A stretch of DNA of 64,000 bases, from contig CP087210.1 of the NCBI GenBank assembly GCA_020912385.1, positions 310,001 to 374,000 on the forward strand, written 5' to 3'. Positions within the stretch are counted from its first letter, which is position 1. The number at the start of each line of letters is the position of its first letter. Below the pieces are notes generated by a model. It was not told where the DNA came from. It made no database searches and saw nothing but the letters and a program-made list of their open reading frames with translations. Below, piece by piece: positions 10,691-20,877 of this stretch. The position numbers were made by a program, and so were the translations under genes. This DNA is from Neofusicoccum parvum. Lineage: Eukaryota; Ascomycota; Dothideomycetes; Botryosphaeriales; Botryosphaeriaceae.

Positions 10691-11952
10691 TGGAAGCTAA
10701 TATGGGGGAGGATCTGGGCTCTGCACTGGCTGTCTCCTGTTGGGTGGCTGCCGCGGCAGTCTGCACACTGGGGAGAGCTGCCTGGTGGGCAGTTCCTCGT
10801 GTTGTGTCCTCCGTTGCAGTTTCCGCATCTTTCCTTTTCCCTACAGTTACTAGCGAGGTGTCCAAATCCCTGGCATCTATAACACCTCTTTCTTTCCATG
10901 CGGTAGAATTCAACACGGTTGACAATTTCCTGTCCAAAGAGAAGCCCATTCTGAACTGCATTTTGGGCTGCTTCTTCAGTGTTGAACCATATCCCCAGGG
11001 ACGCGTGTTGGCCGAAGGGGTTATCTTTCTTCTTCATCCAGGCTATATCCTCAATCTGCGTGTCTGTCTCTAAGAGCTTGTTCTCAAGAGTGATCTTCTG
11101 GATTGCGTTTTCCTTTTCTTCTATCTGGACTTCGCCTGTTGGCGTGCGGTGGGCTACCACTCCAAATCTTGGGCGATTGATTTTCGTGTCTTTTCCTAGC
11201 ACCGTGGTCCATTCTTGATTCTGAATTGCAAGCTGTTTGGCTTCTTTATTCTTAAAGCGGATGAGGTATCCTCGCTTTGTTGCCTTTGCTCCTAGGACTT
11301 CCGCTTGTTTGGTTGGCTCTTGGCTTTTAAGTGCTCGGGATACGAGGTTCACTGCGGTTGGGGTAGGCAGGTTCCGGGTGAAGCCGTTTGCTGGTGTCTG
11401 GTCAGGGCCTGGTGGTGGAACGTCGATGAGTATCGTCGTAGGGTTGTTTCCGGATTGCCTGTTGTAGGTTGGGGGCGTTTGGAGTGCTCCGCGGGCTGCA
11501 ACTGTTGCCCAGCTTTGGCTTTGCGGGGGACTGGTGGCTGCTGGTTGGAGCTTGCTCTCGAGTTTCTGGACTTGCTCAGCCAGGTTGCTGATAAGCTTGG
11601 TTAGTTCCTGGTGCTCTTTCTTGGCCTCCTCTCTTTCCTTTTGGAGGAGTTGGATTGTCTTTTGCTGCTGGGATACTAGTAGGGCTAGTGTTTCGGTGTT
11701 CGGGTTTGTCTCTACTTGGAGGGTTGCTTGCGTGGATTGTATGGTCTGGCTACTAGGGGGGTCGTCTTCTGTGGAGCTCGTGTGGGTTTCGTCTTCTGTG
11801 TCTTGATTGTTTCTATAACTGGCGGTACGTCGTTTCTCTCTGATTTTTCCGCTAGGAGCGGCTGACTTGGATCTAGTAATGATTTGGCTGTTGGGTGGAG
11901 CAGTAGTTGACTTGCGCCGTCCGCGTTGCAGGGGGCCTGGATTGGGAAACAT
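10684..11952 (-). CDS. LINE ORF1: gag-like RNA-binding protein
   Basis: A 422-residue protein expected to coat LINE RNA. After a basic Ser/Thr-rich N-terminus, residues about 85-135 form a coiled coil (LLQKEREEAKKEHQELTKLI). A central RRM-like region follows, ending in three cysteine clusters near the C-terminus: CYRCQGFGHLASNC (classic CCHC), CGNCNGGHNTRNC and CADCRGSHPTGDSQC. This is the usual ORF1 plan of Tad/I-type LINEs. The last seven bases overlap the ORF2 start. Confidence 0.9.
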   Translation of the reverse strand: MFPNPGPLQRGRRKSTTAPPNSQIITRSKSAAPSGKIREKRRTASYRNNQDTEDETHTSSTEDDPPSSQTIQSTQATLQVETNPNTETLALLVSQQQKTIQLLQKEREEAKKEHQELTKLISNLAEQVQKLESKLQPAATSPPQSQSWATVAARGALQTPPTYNRQSGNNPTTILIDVPPPGPDQTPANGFTRNLPTPTAVNLVSRALKSQEPTKQAEVLGAKATKRGYLIRFKNKEAKQLAIQNQEWTTVLGKDTKINRPRFGVVAHRTPTGEVQIEEKENAIQKITLENKLLETDTQIEDIAWMKKKDNPFGQHASLGIWFNTEEAAQNAVQNGLLFGQEIVNRVEFYRMERKRCYRCQGFGHLASNCREKERCGNCNGGHNTRNCPPGSSPQCADCRGSHPTGDSQCRAQILPHISFQC

Positions 11953-12180
11953 GGTTTCATGTAGAGTGCCGAGCCTGAGCTTTGACCAGTAGAGGGAGAA
12001 TTTTGCGTCTGGTGAGTGTGGATGGCGCTGTACGATAGCCTAGCCTAGCGGCCGCGCTTTGGCGGTGCAGGCTTTGCTACTAAGTTGAAGTGGTGTGGCC
12101 GCTGTGCGCTTTCTTTTGGTAGTGGTTTGGTCACGGGCCGAGCCTTGGTTAGTAAGATCCCTTTCTCGGGGGAGGTCCTG

Positions 12181-12193
12181 GCCGCAAAGTTGA
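12181..12193. repeat. LINE target-site duplication, right copy
   Basis: GCCGCAAAGTTGA, the partner of 6634-6646. It marks the 5' boundary of the LINE within Copia pol. Confidence 0.85.
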
Positions 12194-15100
12194 TTGATCC
12201 AATCTTCTGTTGATAGGCGTGAATGTCTTGTGCTGAGGCTTGTTCCTGGGAGGCCTGGAGGTCTTCCACTGGAAGAGGCGTTGGTGGTGGTTTTCCTTGA
12301 ATATTGAACTTTGTTGCAAGCTTCTCAATGTAGGAATCCTGGCAAAGCCAAAGTTTTCTTTGAGGTCTGTTTCTGATGATTCTGATTGCGAGGAACCATT
12401 CAAGTTCACCAAGGATACGTAGCTGATAAGTGTCCTGAAGTCTACGTTGGAGATTGTCCACCTTGTGCTCATTCTGCTTTGCGTAGATGACTGCAATGTC
12501 ATCCACATAGAAGAATAAGAGCATGAAATCGTTTGCGAAGAGACAGTTAACTCCTGGTACTTGTGAGAGCCCAAGCTCTTGTAGCGTTGCTGAGAGATGA
12601 TTGCTCCAAAGGGCAGGGGATTGCTTAAGTCCGTATAGAGCTCTTAGAAGCTGAAGAATGAGGCCTAATTCAAGCCCCTGATATTCTTCGAGAAGGTAAA
12701 TTCCTTCTGGGAGCTCACAGTACGTGTCCTCGTCAATTGGGCTATTCACGAAGGCGTTTACTGCGTCCAATTGTCTTGATTCAAAGTCAAAAGCGGCCAT
12801 GATCGCAGTAAGGCTTCGGAAAGTCCGGGCAGCTAATGTAGCCGCGTAGGTGTCTTGTTCCGTGATTTGCAAGTCTCCTCGAACACAGAGTCTTGCCTTG
12901 TGCTTGATAAGGTATCCTTCAGTGTCGAATTTGTACTTGAATACCCATGTGAGTGGAATAACTCGTTTATTGGCTTGTATAGCAGCATGGCGTTTAACTA
13001 GCTTCCAGGTTTTAAAGCTTGCAAGTCCGCGGATTTCAGTCTTTAGTGCCTGAATGAATCCTAAGGATTCCGGGTGTTTGAGCATCTGTTTGAAGGATTT
13101 TGGCTCAGGTGGAAGTTGATCTCTGTGAATCCTTGCTTTCTCATTGGGTGGGGGCCTTGAAAGGCTGAGTGCTGCTGCAAATGCATGGTGGAATGATGCG
13201 TTGGTTCCTCCTTGCGTTTCTGTGAGTACTGAAGCGTACGCTTGTCTTCGTGTAGAGCGTCTTGGTCCTCCTTGGTGCTGTTGGTCCTGAACGATGTTTT
13301 CCTGGCTGAATTCTGCAGATATTAGGTTCCCTCTTGGTGCTCTATTACCTCGCGCTGCGCCAGGCGCAGGCGGGGTGTCGTATTGTACAGGAAGAAGGCG
13401 TGGAAGACGTAACGTGTTATCTTCCACTTCTTCGTCAGGTGACTGGATTTCATGCGGTTGGCCATCTGAATTGCTTTCTTGCTCTGAAGGACCTGGAGTG
13501 GGAATTTGTTGATTTTCTTTAGTTGACTGGTCTGTTTGCTGCTCTAAGGGCTGATCTGGAGCTTGATCTGAGTGCTGTTGTGTTGGTTGCTGTAGCACGT
13601 GATCAGAGCTATTATCTGATTCACCCCCTTGGTCTTGGACAGTCCTCTGACCTGGACCATCTTCCTGTTGTGTGGCATGATAGGTAGGAATTTGTACCAC
13701 AATCTCATCTTCCATTTGGTCTTCTACCTGTGGTAGTTCAGGCAGTACTGGAATTTCCAACGTTTGAATGAACTCTGAGGGTTCTTCTTGGAGTAGTTGT
13801 GTGAGATCTGGGTCCTCTGGATTGTAGAATTCGTCTTCATTGAAGAGAACGTCTCTAGTACGAATCACTCTTTCTTGGCTAGGTATCCAGATGCGGAAGA
13901 TATTCGTTGAGTCGTATCCAACGAGGTGACCAAGATGTGCGCGCTCTGCGAGCTTCTGCGTGCGTGGAAGTCCTTTCCTTAGTGCATAGGCTCTGCAGCC
14001 AAACACACGAAGGTGTGAAATGTTTGGTTTCTTGTCTGTGACCTTCTCAAATGGTGTTTTCCAGTTGTGCTTTCTCATAGGAGTCCTGTTGTGGATATGG
14101 CCGGCTGTCTTGATGATTTCTGGCCAAATGGACTCGGGAATAAGTGCACCAATGCGTAGGGCTCTTGCTTTGGTAAGTAGTACACCTCCTGAGCGTTCAG
14201 CATGTCCATTTTGCTCAGGTGTATCTGGTGAGGAGGTTTCCAAGGTGATTCCCTTGCTTTCGAGAAAGTCTTTGGCTTCCCATCCAATTGTACGTTCTCC
14301 ATCTGTTCTAAAGAACGCCACTGTTCTCTCATAGCGTGTTTCAATCATATTAATGACGAATCGAATGAGGTATAGGATGTCTGACTTATTTGGGTGGGTA
14401 AACACGAAAGTGAAGTCCGTTTTAGTGCATGCAAAGTGGGAAATCCACTTGTCTTGGTTGTAGGCTCTTTGCATCTCAATAAGATCAAATGAGATTCGGA
14501 AGAAAGGTTTCTGAGAGTCCTCTTCCTTGTCTGGGCTTCTAGAGATGATTTTGTGTGCTTTGGAAAGCGCACAGGTCTGACATTGGGCAGTCTTGGGAAC
14601 ACTGAGGTCTGAGGTAACTGATGCTCCTTCCACATTGCTTTGTAGGTGCTCAATCACTTCTAAGTTGGCATGAGCAAGAGTTCTGTGCCATTTCTCTGCA
14701 GTGGAGGCTCGAATGGAGGCTGGATTTGCAGTATATCCGGTCTTTACTGAGATGGAGTTGTTTTCCAGGAGGAATAGGCCTTGCTGTCGCTGAACCTTGC
14801 ATACATGCCTTCCATGCTGGATGAGTTGCATGTTTTCTGTGTCCCAAAAGCAGTTCTTGCTTATAGCAATGTCCACTGACACAAGGTTGGTCATGAACTG
14901 TGGAACAAAGGCCACGTTTGTGAGAGTGATGCTGGAAGTGCCTGTGTTTGTCTGTACATAGACTTCTACTGTTCCCCATGCTTCAATCTTGCAGGTTTGA
15001 GTGCCTGACTCAAGTATGGTATTAGGAACCGCGTCGTGAGTTTTACTGAAGCGCTGAAGCATTGTATAATTGCACACGTGGATGTCTGATCCTGAGTCTA

Positions 15101-16184
15101 AGATCCAAGAATCCTGTAGGGTATTGCTCTTGGCTGAAAATGAGCAGTGATGCGTGGATAGCGTGATATGCTGTTGTTGCTGACTTGACTCTTGAGCGTT
15201 CTGGCTTGCTCTCGCGGCTCTGAACTCCTGGATTCTCTTGTTCTTTGCAAGTGAATAGTTCACTCTGTCTTTGAATGTTGAGTCCTGCATTTTCTTCTGA
15301 ATTCGGGCTTGAATTGATGGATCAGGTCTCCAGTCCTTCTGGCGTAAGTCAGGGTTCAAGTAAGAACATTGGGGTATCCAGTGGATCTGTCCACATTCAC
15401 AGCGTGGAGGGTTTGGAAGCTGCCTGCCTTGGAAGGTGGCTGAAAAGGCCGAATGTGAGGCACCGGTCCTTAATGGCTTATTAGCTTGGTTCTCTCGGTG
15501 TGTCTTGCGGCAGTGCTCAATCAAGGTAAACAGGTCCGTAATTTCCGTGAGGGGATTCATCTGTTGGGCTTGACAGGCTGCAACAAAGGCAGGTTCTATT
15601 GGCTGGAGGGCAAAGAGGAAGTCTCTAATGGGCTTCTGTCCTTCTACTTCCCAAAGCTTATGCTTGGTTGCTTCTGTGTAAAAGGTTTCCCATTGCTTGA
15701 GCCATTGCTCGATGCCTTGAAGTTTAGGTGGCTTGCAGAGCTGTCGGTATTGAAGTTCAAGCTCCATGAGTCTCGCTTGGTCTGTAGGTGCAAGGCGCTT
15801 CTTCAGTGCTCTGAGAATGTTCCAGGGATGAGGTTCCGTTGAAATGATGAAGGAAAGGTTGTCAATTGAGATTGAGCCTTGAATGAAGACTGTGAGGTCT
15901 GAAAGGGCCTTTTCTTGACGTTCGAATCGTGTAAAAAGGTCTCGGTATCGGACTGACTGAGACCTGTAGGCCTCATAGGCCTCTGGGGTAATTGCCTGGC
16001 CTTCTCTTGGCTCAGCGAGTTCCGGGAATTGCGGTTCTAATAGCTGTGTGGGCTTGGTCTCCTTTGAAGGATCCACAAGGTCCCAAATGCGTGTTGCTTT
16101 GGCGCGGCTTTGCACCAAGTAAAGCCATTTGTCCCAATCTGATGCTTTGGACAGAATGACGGTCTTCTTTGATGGTTCTGCCAT
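12181..16184 (-). pseudogene. Copia gag-pol, N-terminal 4.0 kb (interrupted by the LINE)
   Basis: The frame starts at ATG 16184, 220 bases after the 5' LTR. Gag covers about residues 1-300 and has only a reduced cysteine cluster (CECGQIHWIPQC) instead of a full CCHC knuckle. The aspartic protease shows ILDSGSDIHV (Asp-363). The integrase shows WHRTLAHANLEV and CQTCALSKAH (HHCC zinc site), then FRTDGERT and SPDTPEQNGHAERSGG (catalytic core). An acidic, Gln-rich linker follows. The reverse transcriptase shows LDAVNAFVNSPIDEDTYCE and FFYVDDIAV (YVDD). The frame runs into the LINE leader and stops at 12045, so RNase H is lost from this product. No other defect was seen. Confidence 0.93.
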
Positions 16185-16380
16185 GGCTGAGGCTTGAACC
16201 GAGTAGGAGTAGGCTGCTTGGAAAGCTGTAGCAGGTCTACTAAGGGCTGAAGTGAACTACCGCGTGCTGTTGCGTGTAGTTACGTGGAAAACTAGGTACT
16301 AAACTGCTTGCTCATCGCAGTATATAGTATTGAAAGACTTGTTGTAGAAGGTTTGCTTGAAAGAATGCTCATTGGCGCAT

Positions 16381-16404
16381 GGTATGCGCTTCCGGGCTCA
16401 TAAC
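16381..16404 (-). other. Copia primer-binding site, half-tRNA(Met) type
   Basis: On the element strand, GTTATGAGCCCGG follows the 5' LTR directly. Its complement, CCGGGCTCATAAC, reads as the 5' side of an anticodon stem, the loop CTCATAA with CAU anticodon, and the next base. Copia-type elements are known to prime from a 5' half of initiator tRNA-Met cut in the anticodon loop, and this fits that pattern. Confidence 0.75.
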
Positions 16405-16612
16405 TGTCGAACGGCGCGAGAAAGAATAACACCGCTGTCTTCTTTGATTACTGCTATCGAGTGCTACATAAATATCTGATCGCAAAGGGGACGCGTAAGT
16501 AAAAGAGGCTGTGCTAGGTACTAAGAATTGACGCGTACGGGGTGGAGTGATGGTGGTGTAGTGATCAGAAGAGGAATACGAGACACGTGATTGCGGGCCA
16601 ATGTGGTTGACA
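16405..16612 (-). repeat. Copia 5' LTR
   Basis: A 208-bp LTR, identical by eye to 5629-5836. It is the 5' LTR because the element runs on the minus strand. The 5-bp duplication CATAC follows at 16613-16617. Confidence 0.95.
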
Positions 16613-17558
16613 CATACTCAATTGCAAGATGCAAAAATCTAACGCCTTGCCCTCGTTCATACGCCTCTCTGTGCCTGTTCGTCATATTGGCAAGTATCCC
16701 CACCCGATCTTCGCTTTCAGGAGGACACATCCGCATTGCTGTATGTAGTATTTCAATCGATTCGTCCAAGCCAGATAATGGCACAAGTCCGGCCTCGTAG
16801 TTCTCTGCCAAGACGGTGCTCAAGTGACTGAACATGTTACATCCATGAGGGAAATCCTGGGGCATGGCTTTACAAGCCGCTCTCGCGAGTGGTAGGGTTT
16901 CCCGCAGATCTGCGACATTTCCAGTCTTCTCGAAGCGTTGAAAGAGCCCTCTTCCAAGGTCATCCTCGTCCCGCCACCGATCTGCGTCGTTCCTTCTTGT
17001 TGATTCTTCCAGAACGTCACGTCTCGCCTGTATCAGGCGATCCAGTATTTCTGGCTCCTCGAAGCCTTTGTAGATACGGTTCAGCTGTTCCTGGACTGTG
17101 CGCAAGTACACGAGGTGATAGCTCGGGTCGAGAGCAGATAGGTCGATGGCTTGGTACGCGAGCCGAAGCGCTTCCTCTAGGTCGCCTCGGTTGTTGGAGT
17201 ACTTGAATCGATTTCCAAGAGCTCCAGCTAGTAGACATAGAACGAAAGGCCTCTCAAAGTGGTCGTCGGGTGCCTCTTTGCTCCAAGTATTGAACAGACA
17301 GATCGATGTCTCAAGATCCACCGGGACTCCATCGTGAACACCACCGCGCAGAGAAACATGGTGCGCGAGCATCCAAATCATGTTCAAAGACTCCTCGGAA
17401 GACCTGGGAGCATGCTTTATCACCGTTTCAGCATTGATGATGGCGGATTCCAGGGCATCCGGGCTTTTGTCGTTCCTGTACGCTCGAAAAAGCTCCTTGG
17501 CCTTTGCATGATGGGGTGTGATGTCGACCTGTGCTTCGGAAAGTGCGAAGTCTCCCAT
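16613..17558 (-). pseudogene. TPR-CHAT protease gene, 5' part (disrupted by Copia insertion)
   Basis: This is the first 313 codons of the TPR-CHAT gene, starting at ATG 17558 (MGDFALSEAQ). An in-frame ATG at 17687 would add 43 residues, but that stretch is rich in Arg/Pro/Cys and looks like leader. The sequence is all-helical with repeat-like spacing (DLEEALRLAYQAIDLSA, VADLRETLPLARAACKA), consistent with TPRs. The codon interrupted at the Copia junction is completed exactly on the other side at 5628 when one CATAC copy is ignored, so the insertion is the only lesion. As it stands, the frame runs about 32 codons into the LTR and stops at 16521, giving a truncated protein without the CHAT domain. 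It is divergent from the gasdermin-like gene, with 286 bases between start codons. Confidence 0.85.
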
Positions 17559-17844
17559 GGTAGTCTGTGAAGCGTAGCAGTTACGTTTCGTCTCAGCGCG
17601 CCTCTCACACAGCGGTGTTGCAAGCGGGCGGTCCTGCCACCCCACTCCAGCCTGGCGGGGTTTAGGCAGCTCAGCCTCTGGGGCCAAAACTCAGCAGGCA
17701 GGAGCGAGTGGGTGCACAGACACGTCACCCGGGTGGCAAGAAAAAGAAACTCACCAGGAAACCTGTTATCTTGACAGGTTATAACACAGCGCGACCTTTT
17801 CTCGGCGGCCTTGCAGCGAGCAGACCACAGAGCAGAATGCCACC
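17559..17844. promoter_or_regulatory. Shared divergent promoter of CHAT protease and gasdermin-like genes
   Basis: Only 286 bases separate the two start codons, so both promoters must lie here. No clear TATA box was seen. An ATG at 17837, eight bases before the gasdermin-like start and in another frame, could act as an overlapping upstream start and lower translation. Confidence 0.55.
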
Positions 17845-18690
17845 ATGGCTCCTCCGTTTCTCGTTCTTCCGCAACTTCTCCCCGCGCACTCCGTGCCCGT
17901 CGGCAGCTTGGTATGCTCGCTTCTGGAGCCCCATGTCGATATCCTCAAGGAAGAGCGCGGCATCGAAGAGGAGTCCGGCTTCCAAGCCACGGCCATCGAC
18001 CTTTCCGGCTTCATCCAGAAATCCCGAAGCACCCGGTTCTCCGCTGCTCTCACTCAACTGCTGAACGTCCACACGGAACCCGGCTCTGCTGGTGGAACGC
18101 ACCTCTCAAGCAAGGCTGTCAAACGATACGAACTGGCTTCCCATAGAGAGAGATTCGCGGAGCTCTGCACCGGAGAAAAGACCAAAACGTGGCTTGAAGA
18201 GAGTGTGAAGGCGGGGGAGAAGTGCTACATGGTCGTCGGCGTCATGACCGTTCTGGACGCGAAGATATCGCAGATTCATAGCAAAAGAGTTGCTACGGGA
18301 GTCGACTTAACGGCACCGGTCAGCACGGCTTTGACGGGCGGCATTGATGTCTTTGGTATCATGGATCCAGGCGTTGGCATCGAGAAGAGCAGGCGCACCG
18401 ACGAAGGTGTGTCGTTTGAGGCGCCGGGTGAGATGATCTGGGCGATCGCATACCGGGCGATCAAATTCCAGTCGTTCAAGAGGAAGACTGTCAACACAGC
18501 GTTTCTTGATCATGCTATCCACTGGAAACCACTCATGGGCCAACGAGCTAAGGATTCAGGGGACGTAGAGGAGCTGGAGGTGGATCTGGAAGACATTGAT
18601 ATGAGTGAGGAGGAAGAACTGGTCGACTTCGTTCGTGATGAAGATGATGATACCTTTGTACTACCAAGATCGTCGGGTGGTGTTGATTGA
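17845..18690 (+). CDS. Gasdermin-like protein (candidate pore-forming cell-death effector)
   Basis: A single-exon gene of 281 residues. Length and order of elements fit fungal gasdermins (HET-Q1, RCD-1, about 260-280 residues). After PVGSL (18-22) comes a strand-like AIDLSGFI (50-57), comparable to the segment after the first strands of animal gasdermins. Then come KCYMVVGVMTV (126-136) and APGEMIWAIAYRAIKF (193-208), resembling the conserved strands VYVVTEV.. and IPxGSxLAFRV.. of the pore-forming domain. Residues 240-281 form an acidic tail (EVDLEDIDMSEEEEL), a plausible removable inhibitory end. There is no signal peptide or obvious helix in the membrane. In known fungal pairs a neighbouring protease cuts such a tail, freeing the core to make plasma-membrane pores. 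Its head-to-head neighbour here is a CHAT protease gene, which strongly supports the idea. The start at 17845 lies in CACCATGG. It could instead be an unrelated fungal protein family. Confidence 0.6.
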   Translation: MAPPFLVLPQLLPAHSVPVGSLVCSLLEPHVDILKEERGIEEESGFQATAIDLSGFIQKSRSTRFSAALTQLLNVHTEPGSAGGTHLSSKAVKRYELASHRERFAELCTGEKTKTWLEESVKAGEKCYMVVGVMTVLDAKISQIHSKRVATGVDLTAPVSTALTGGIDVFGIMDPGVGIEKSRRTDEGVSFEAPGEMIWAIAYRAIKFQSFKRKTVNTAFLDHAIHWKPLMGQRAKDSGDVEELEVDLEDIDMSEEEELVDFVRDEDDDTFVLPRSSGGVD

Positions 18691-20877
18691 GTGGCGTTTG
18701 CTAAGACGTGTCTTCCATAAGTGTACCGTGGCAAGCATTGCAGAGAATTCCGTAAAACGAGAGCAACCCACTGATCCTCTTTCAATTTATAACGGACCAA
18801 TTCAAGAGCACTGAACACTAATGCTGTAGACCTGGCTGGTTTTGCTCACGATGTCGTGCAAAGATCCACCTCAAGTCAGATTTCGGGCACAAACTAATTG
18901 CAGTCAACAGGGGTCTCTTCAGTGGCGTCCTTTGCTGCAAGTCGCAGGATGTACAGGCGTTGCCGGTGTTCTGTGCGGCAGCGGAGGGAGAAGAAGGGCC
19001 GCAGCCTAACGAGCGGTCAGTGACGTCCGCCGTCGCTCTAAACCTCACCATTTCCTTTCCCGAGCTCCCAAAACACAGCCTCGCAACCCAACCAGCAGCA
19101 TCATGTGCTCTGCGCAATCCCTTTCCAGCACATGAACAGCCTTGCTCCCCTCTCTGGCCATGGCAGCAATGCAACGGCACCCCGTCTGCTCTGGACGAAC
19201 CACCACACCCACACGCTGAAGACCCTCGCACACTTGAGCGAACAAGGCAGTGATCCCACCGTCGCAAAGCTCCAGAACGTGGTAAGTACCAGAGAGACCC
19301 GGCGCGCAGGAGGCGACCTCACGGAGAGGCCCTTGTCGAGGAGGCAGAGCCGCGGTCTTGCGGGCTGCGCCCAGACTTGACCCAGCAACTCAACACCTAG
19401 CCGTGATGGATGGCGTGCCTCACAGCTGCACCATGCCAAGTGGATGATCTGAGCATGCTCGAAAGCCAGACGAACATGCTGCAGCCGCGCTGTGCTTTGA
19501 TCCAACTGCCGCGGCCGCAAATGGCGGCGCCGTCGCCCGCATCCGGAGCAAGCCACGATCCCACCCGACCGCAGCGCCAGAGGTGGTGTTCGCGTCAGCG
19601 AGCGCCCATAGGATGCTCAAGACGAGAATGCGAGAACTGACAACGGGCATCTTTAGTGCTTTGGGCTTCGCCGATGCCATTGACAGCAGCGCCTCCGTTC
19701 GTAGAGAAAAGCAAGTCTGCACCCGCAGGACGACCGCGCTAGGAGAGAGGCGGCGACAGCTAGTGCCAGCTGGAGGGATTCAGCATACTGGGATCCGAGC
19801 CTGTAAGCAAGAAGGCCATCGTCGGTTTCTCCAGCGCCATGTTGTGTGCCGCGACGAGGCCAGACGACTGTGCCAGAGTGGAGTCTGAGATCATGACGGT
19901 CAGTGCTACTGGGAAGTTACAACGACGACGAAGATCCTGGCAGGCTGAAAGGCGAGTAGGAAGATGACATACCGTTGCACCTGCTCGACGCAGATCGCCG
20001 AATCGAAGATCCATAACAGCCGCAACAGGCAGCGAATGCCTTCCAGCAGCCAGGAGAAGTCAGCAACCATTCCAGGACGAACCAGCCATCTTATGAAGAC
20101 TTACAAGGTAATCGAAGACCGCAATCGCGATCCTTAAGCGCAGACACAACGATAGTACCACCCTTCTGCAAGACGGCAAGTAGAAAGGGAAACGCAACCT
20201 TCACCCTTCCCTACGCCGCGTCATCCTTGCTTTTATCAGCGACCTGTTCATCATAAGCAGCACAACAAGCACCTATCAACGGTGTCAGGAGCACACAGCC
20301 AATAAAGACCGGAAGTGGAAGAATTATCAGTCTTCATATAAAGAGGAGAGCGGTCGAGCTACTCTTCTAGCTACGGTACGTCCCCATCTCCCTTCCCGTC
20401 GAAGAAGACCATGACGTAGTGCATGTCGTGTGGTTGAGAGCGATTTGTGTGAGTGTGTCTTTTTGCGTCCGCGATAGCTGAAAGAAGAAGCAAGACCGTG
20501 TTCTGCGTTCTGCAAAACACACGGCTGGGTATCTAGCGCTGAGAACGGAAGCAAGTTCATCAACAACCTCCCATGCAAAAGAGGGATGAAGAAATGAGAG
20601 AAATAAGAGAACCCCATGGAAAGCACTGACTCCAACCAGCAACCCAGAGCCGCATAAGGAATAACGTACGAGAAATCCTGAGAGACCCGGTCCCGCCCTG
20701 TAAGAAGAGAAAGAACCTGCCAAGATGAAAGAGCTAGAAAAAACAAGAAGATTCCCCATCGTCGACCGTCATTCGTTTTCGTTCCGTTCATTCTTATCGT
20801 TCGTCCATAATGTTCCGGCCACCTTTAATTAAAACCGACCACTTCCTTCAACAACTGAGAGGGCCAGGGGATTGCGT
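18691..20877. other. Intergenic; possible unassembled small gene on the minus strand
   Basis: No gene could be assembled. The minus strand between about 20230 and 19750 has several short protein-like stretches (around 20210-20110, 20050-19920 and 19880-19760) next to splice-like GTAAGT and GTATGT sites. None joins into one convincing frame. The part from 20300 to 20800 is probably the 3' untranslated end of the coiled-coil gene. Confidence 0.4.

Larger units (their letters stand above)
6647..12180 (-). mobile_element. Full-length non-LTR retrotransposon (Tad/I-type LINE)
   Basis: A 5.53-kb element on the minus strand, bounded by a 13-bp target duplication and inserted in the Copia RT/RNase H junction. 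Its order is a 5' leader (12180-11953), ORF1 with zinc knuckles, ORF2 with endonuclease-RT-RNase H, a 3' leader (6817-6663) and a TCAAC repeat tail. Both ORFs are uninterrupted, so it may still be mobile. The APE-type endonuclease plus RNase H points to the Tad1/I groups known from fungi. The Copia frame reads by chance through the LINE leader from 12180 to 12045. Confidence 0.93.
5629..16612 (-). mobile_element. Ty1/Copia LTR retrotransposon, split by a nested LINE
   Basis: The element is on the minus strand, with its 5' LTR at the right end. It has TG..CA LTRs of 208 bp, a CATAC target duplication, a primer-binding site, a gag-pol frame and a polypurine tract, which makes it complete apart from the LINE insertion. 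Without the LINE and the extra target copy it is about 5.4 kb, normal for Copia. The domain order protease-integrase-RT-RNase H defines Copia rather than Gypsy. It interrupts the TPR-CHAT gene in the same orientation, so read-out from the left LTR would run into the 3' part of that gene. The LTRs appear identical by eye, which implies a very recent insertion. Confidence 0.95.

Noticed and set aside
12045..12180. Last 45 codons of the apparent Copia reading frame
   Set aside because: They lie to the left of the LINE target duplication, inside the LINE 5' leader, and show no Copia similarity. It is chance read-through.
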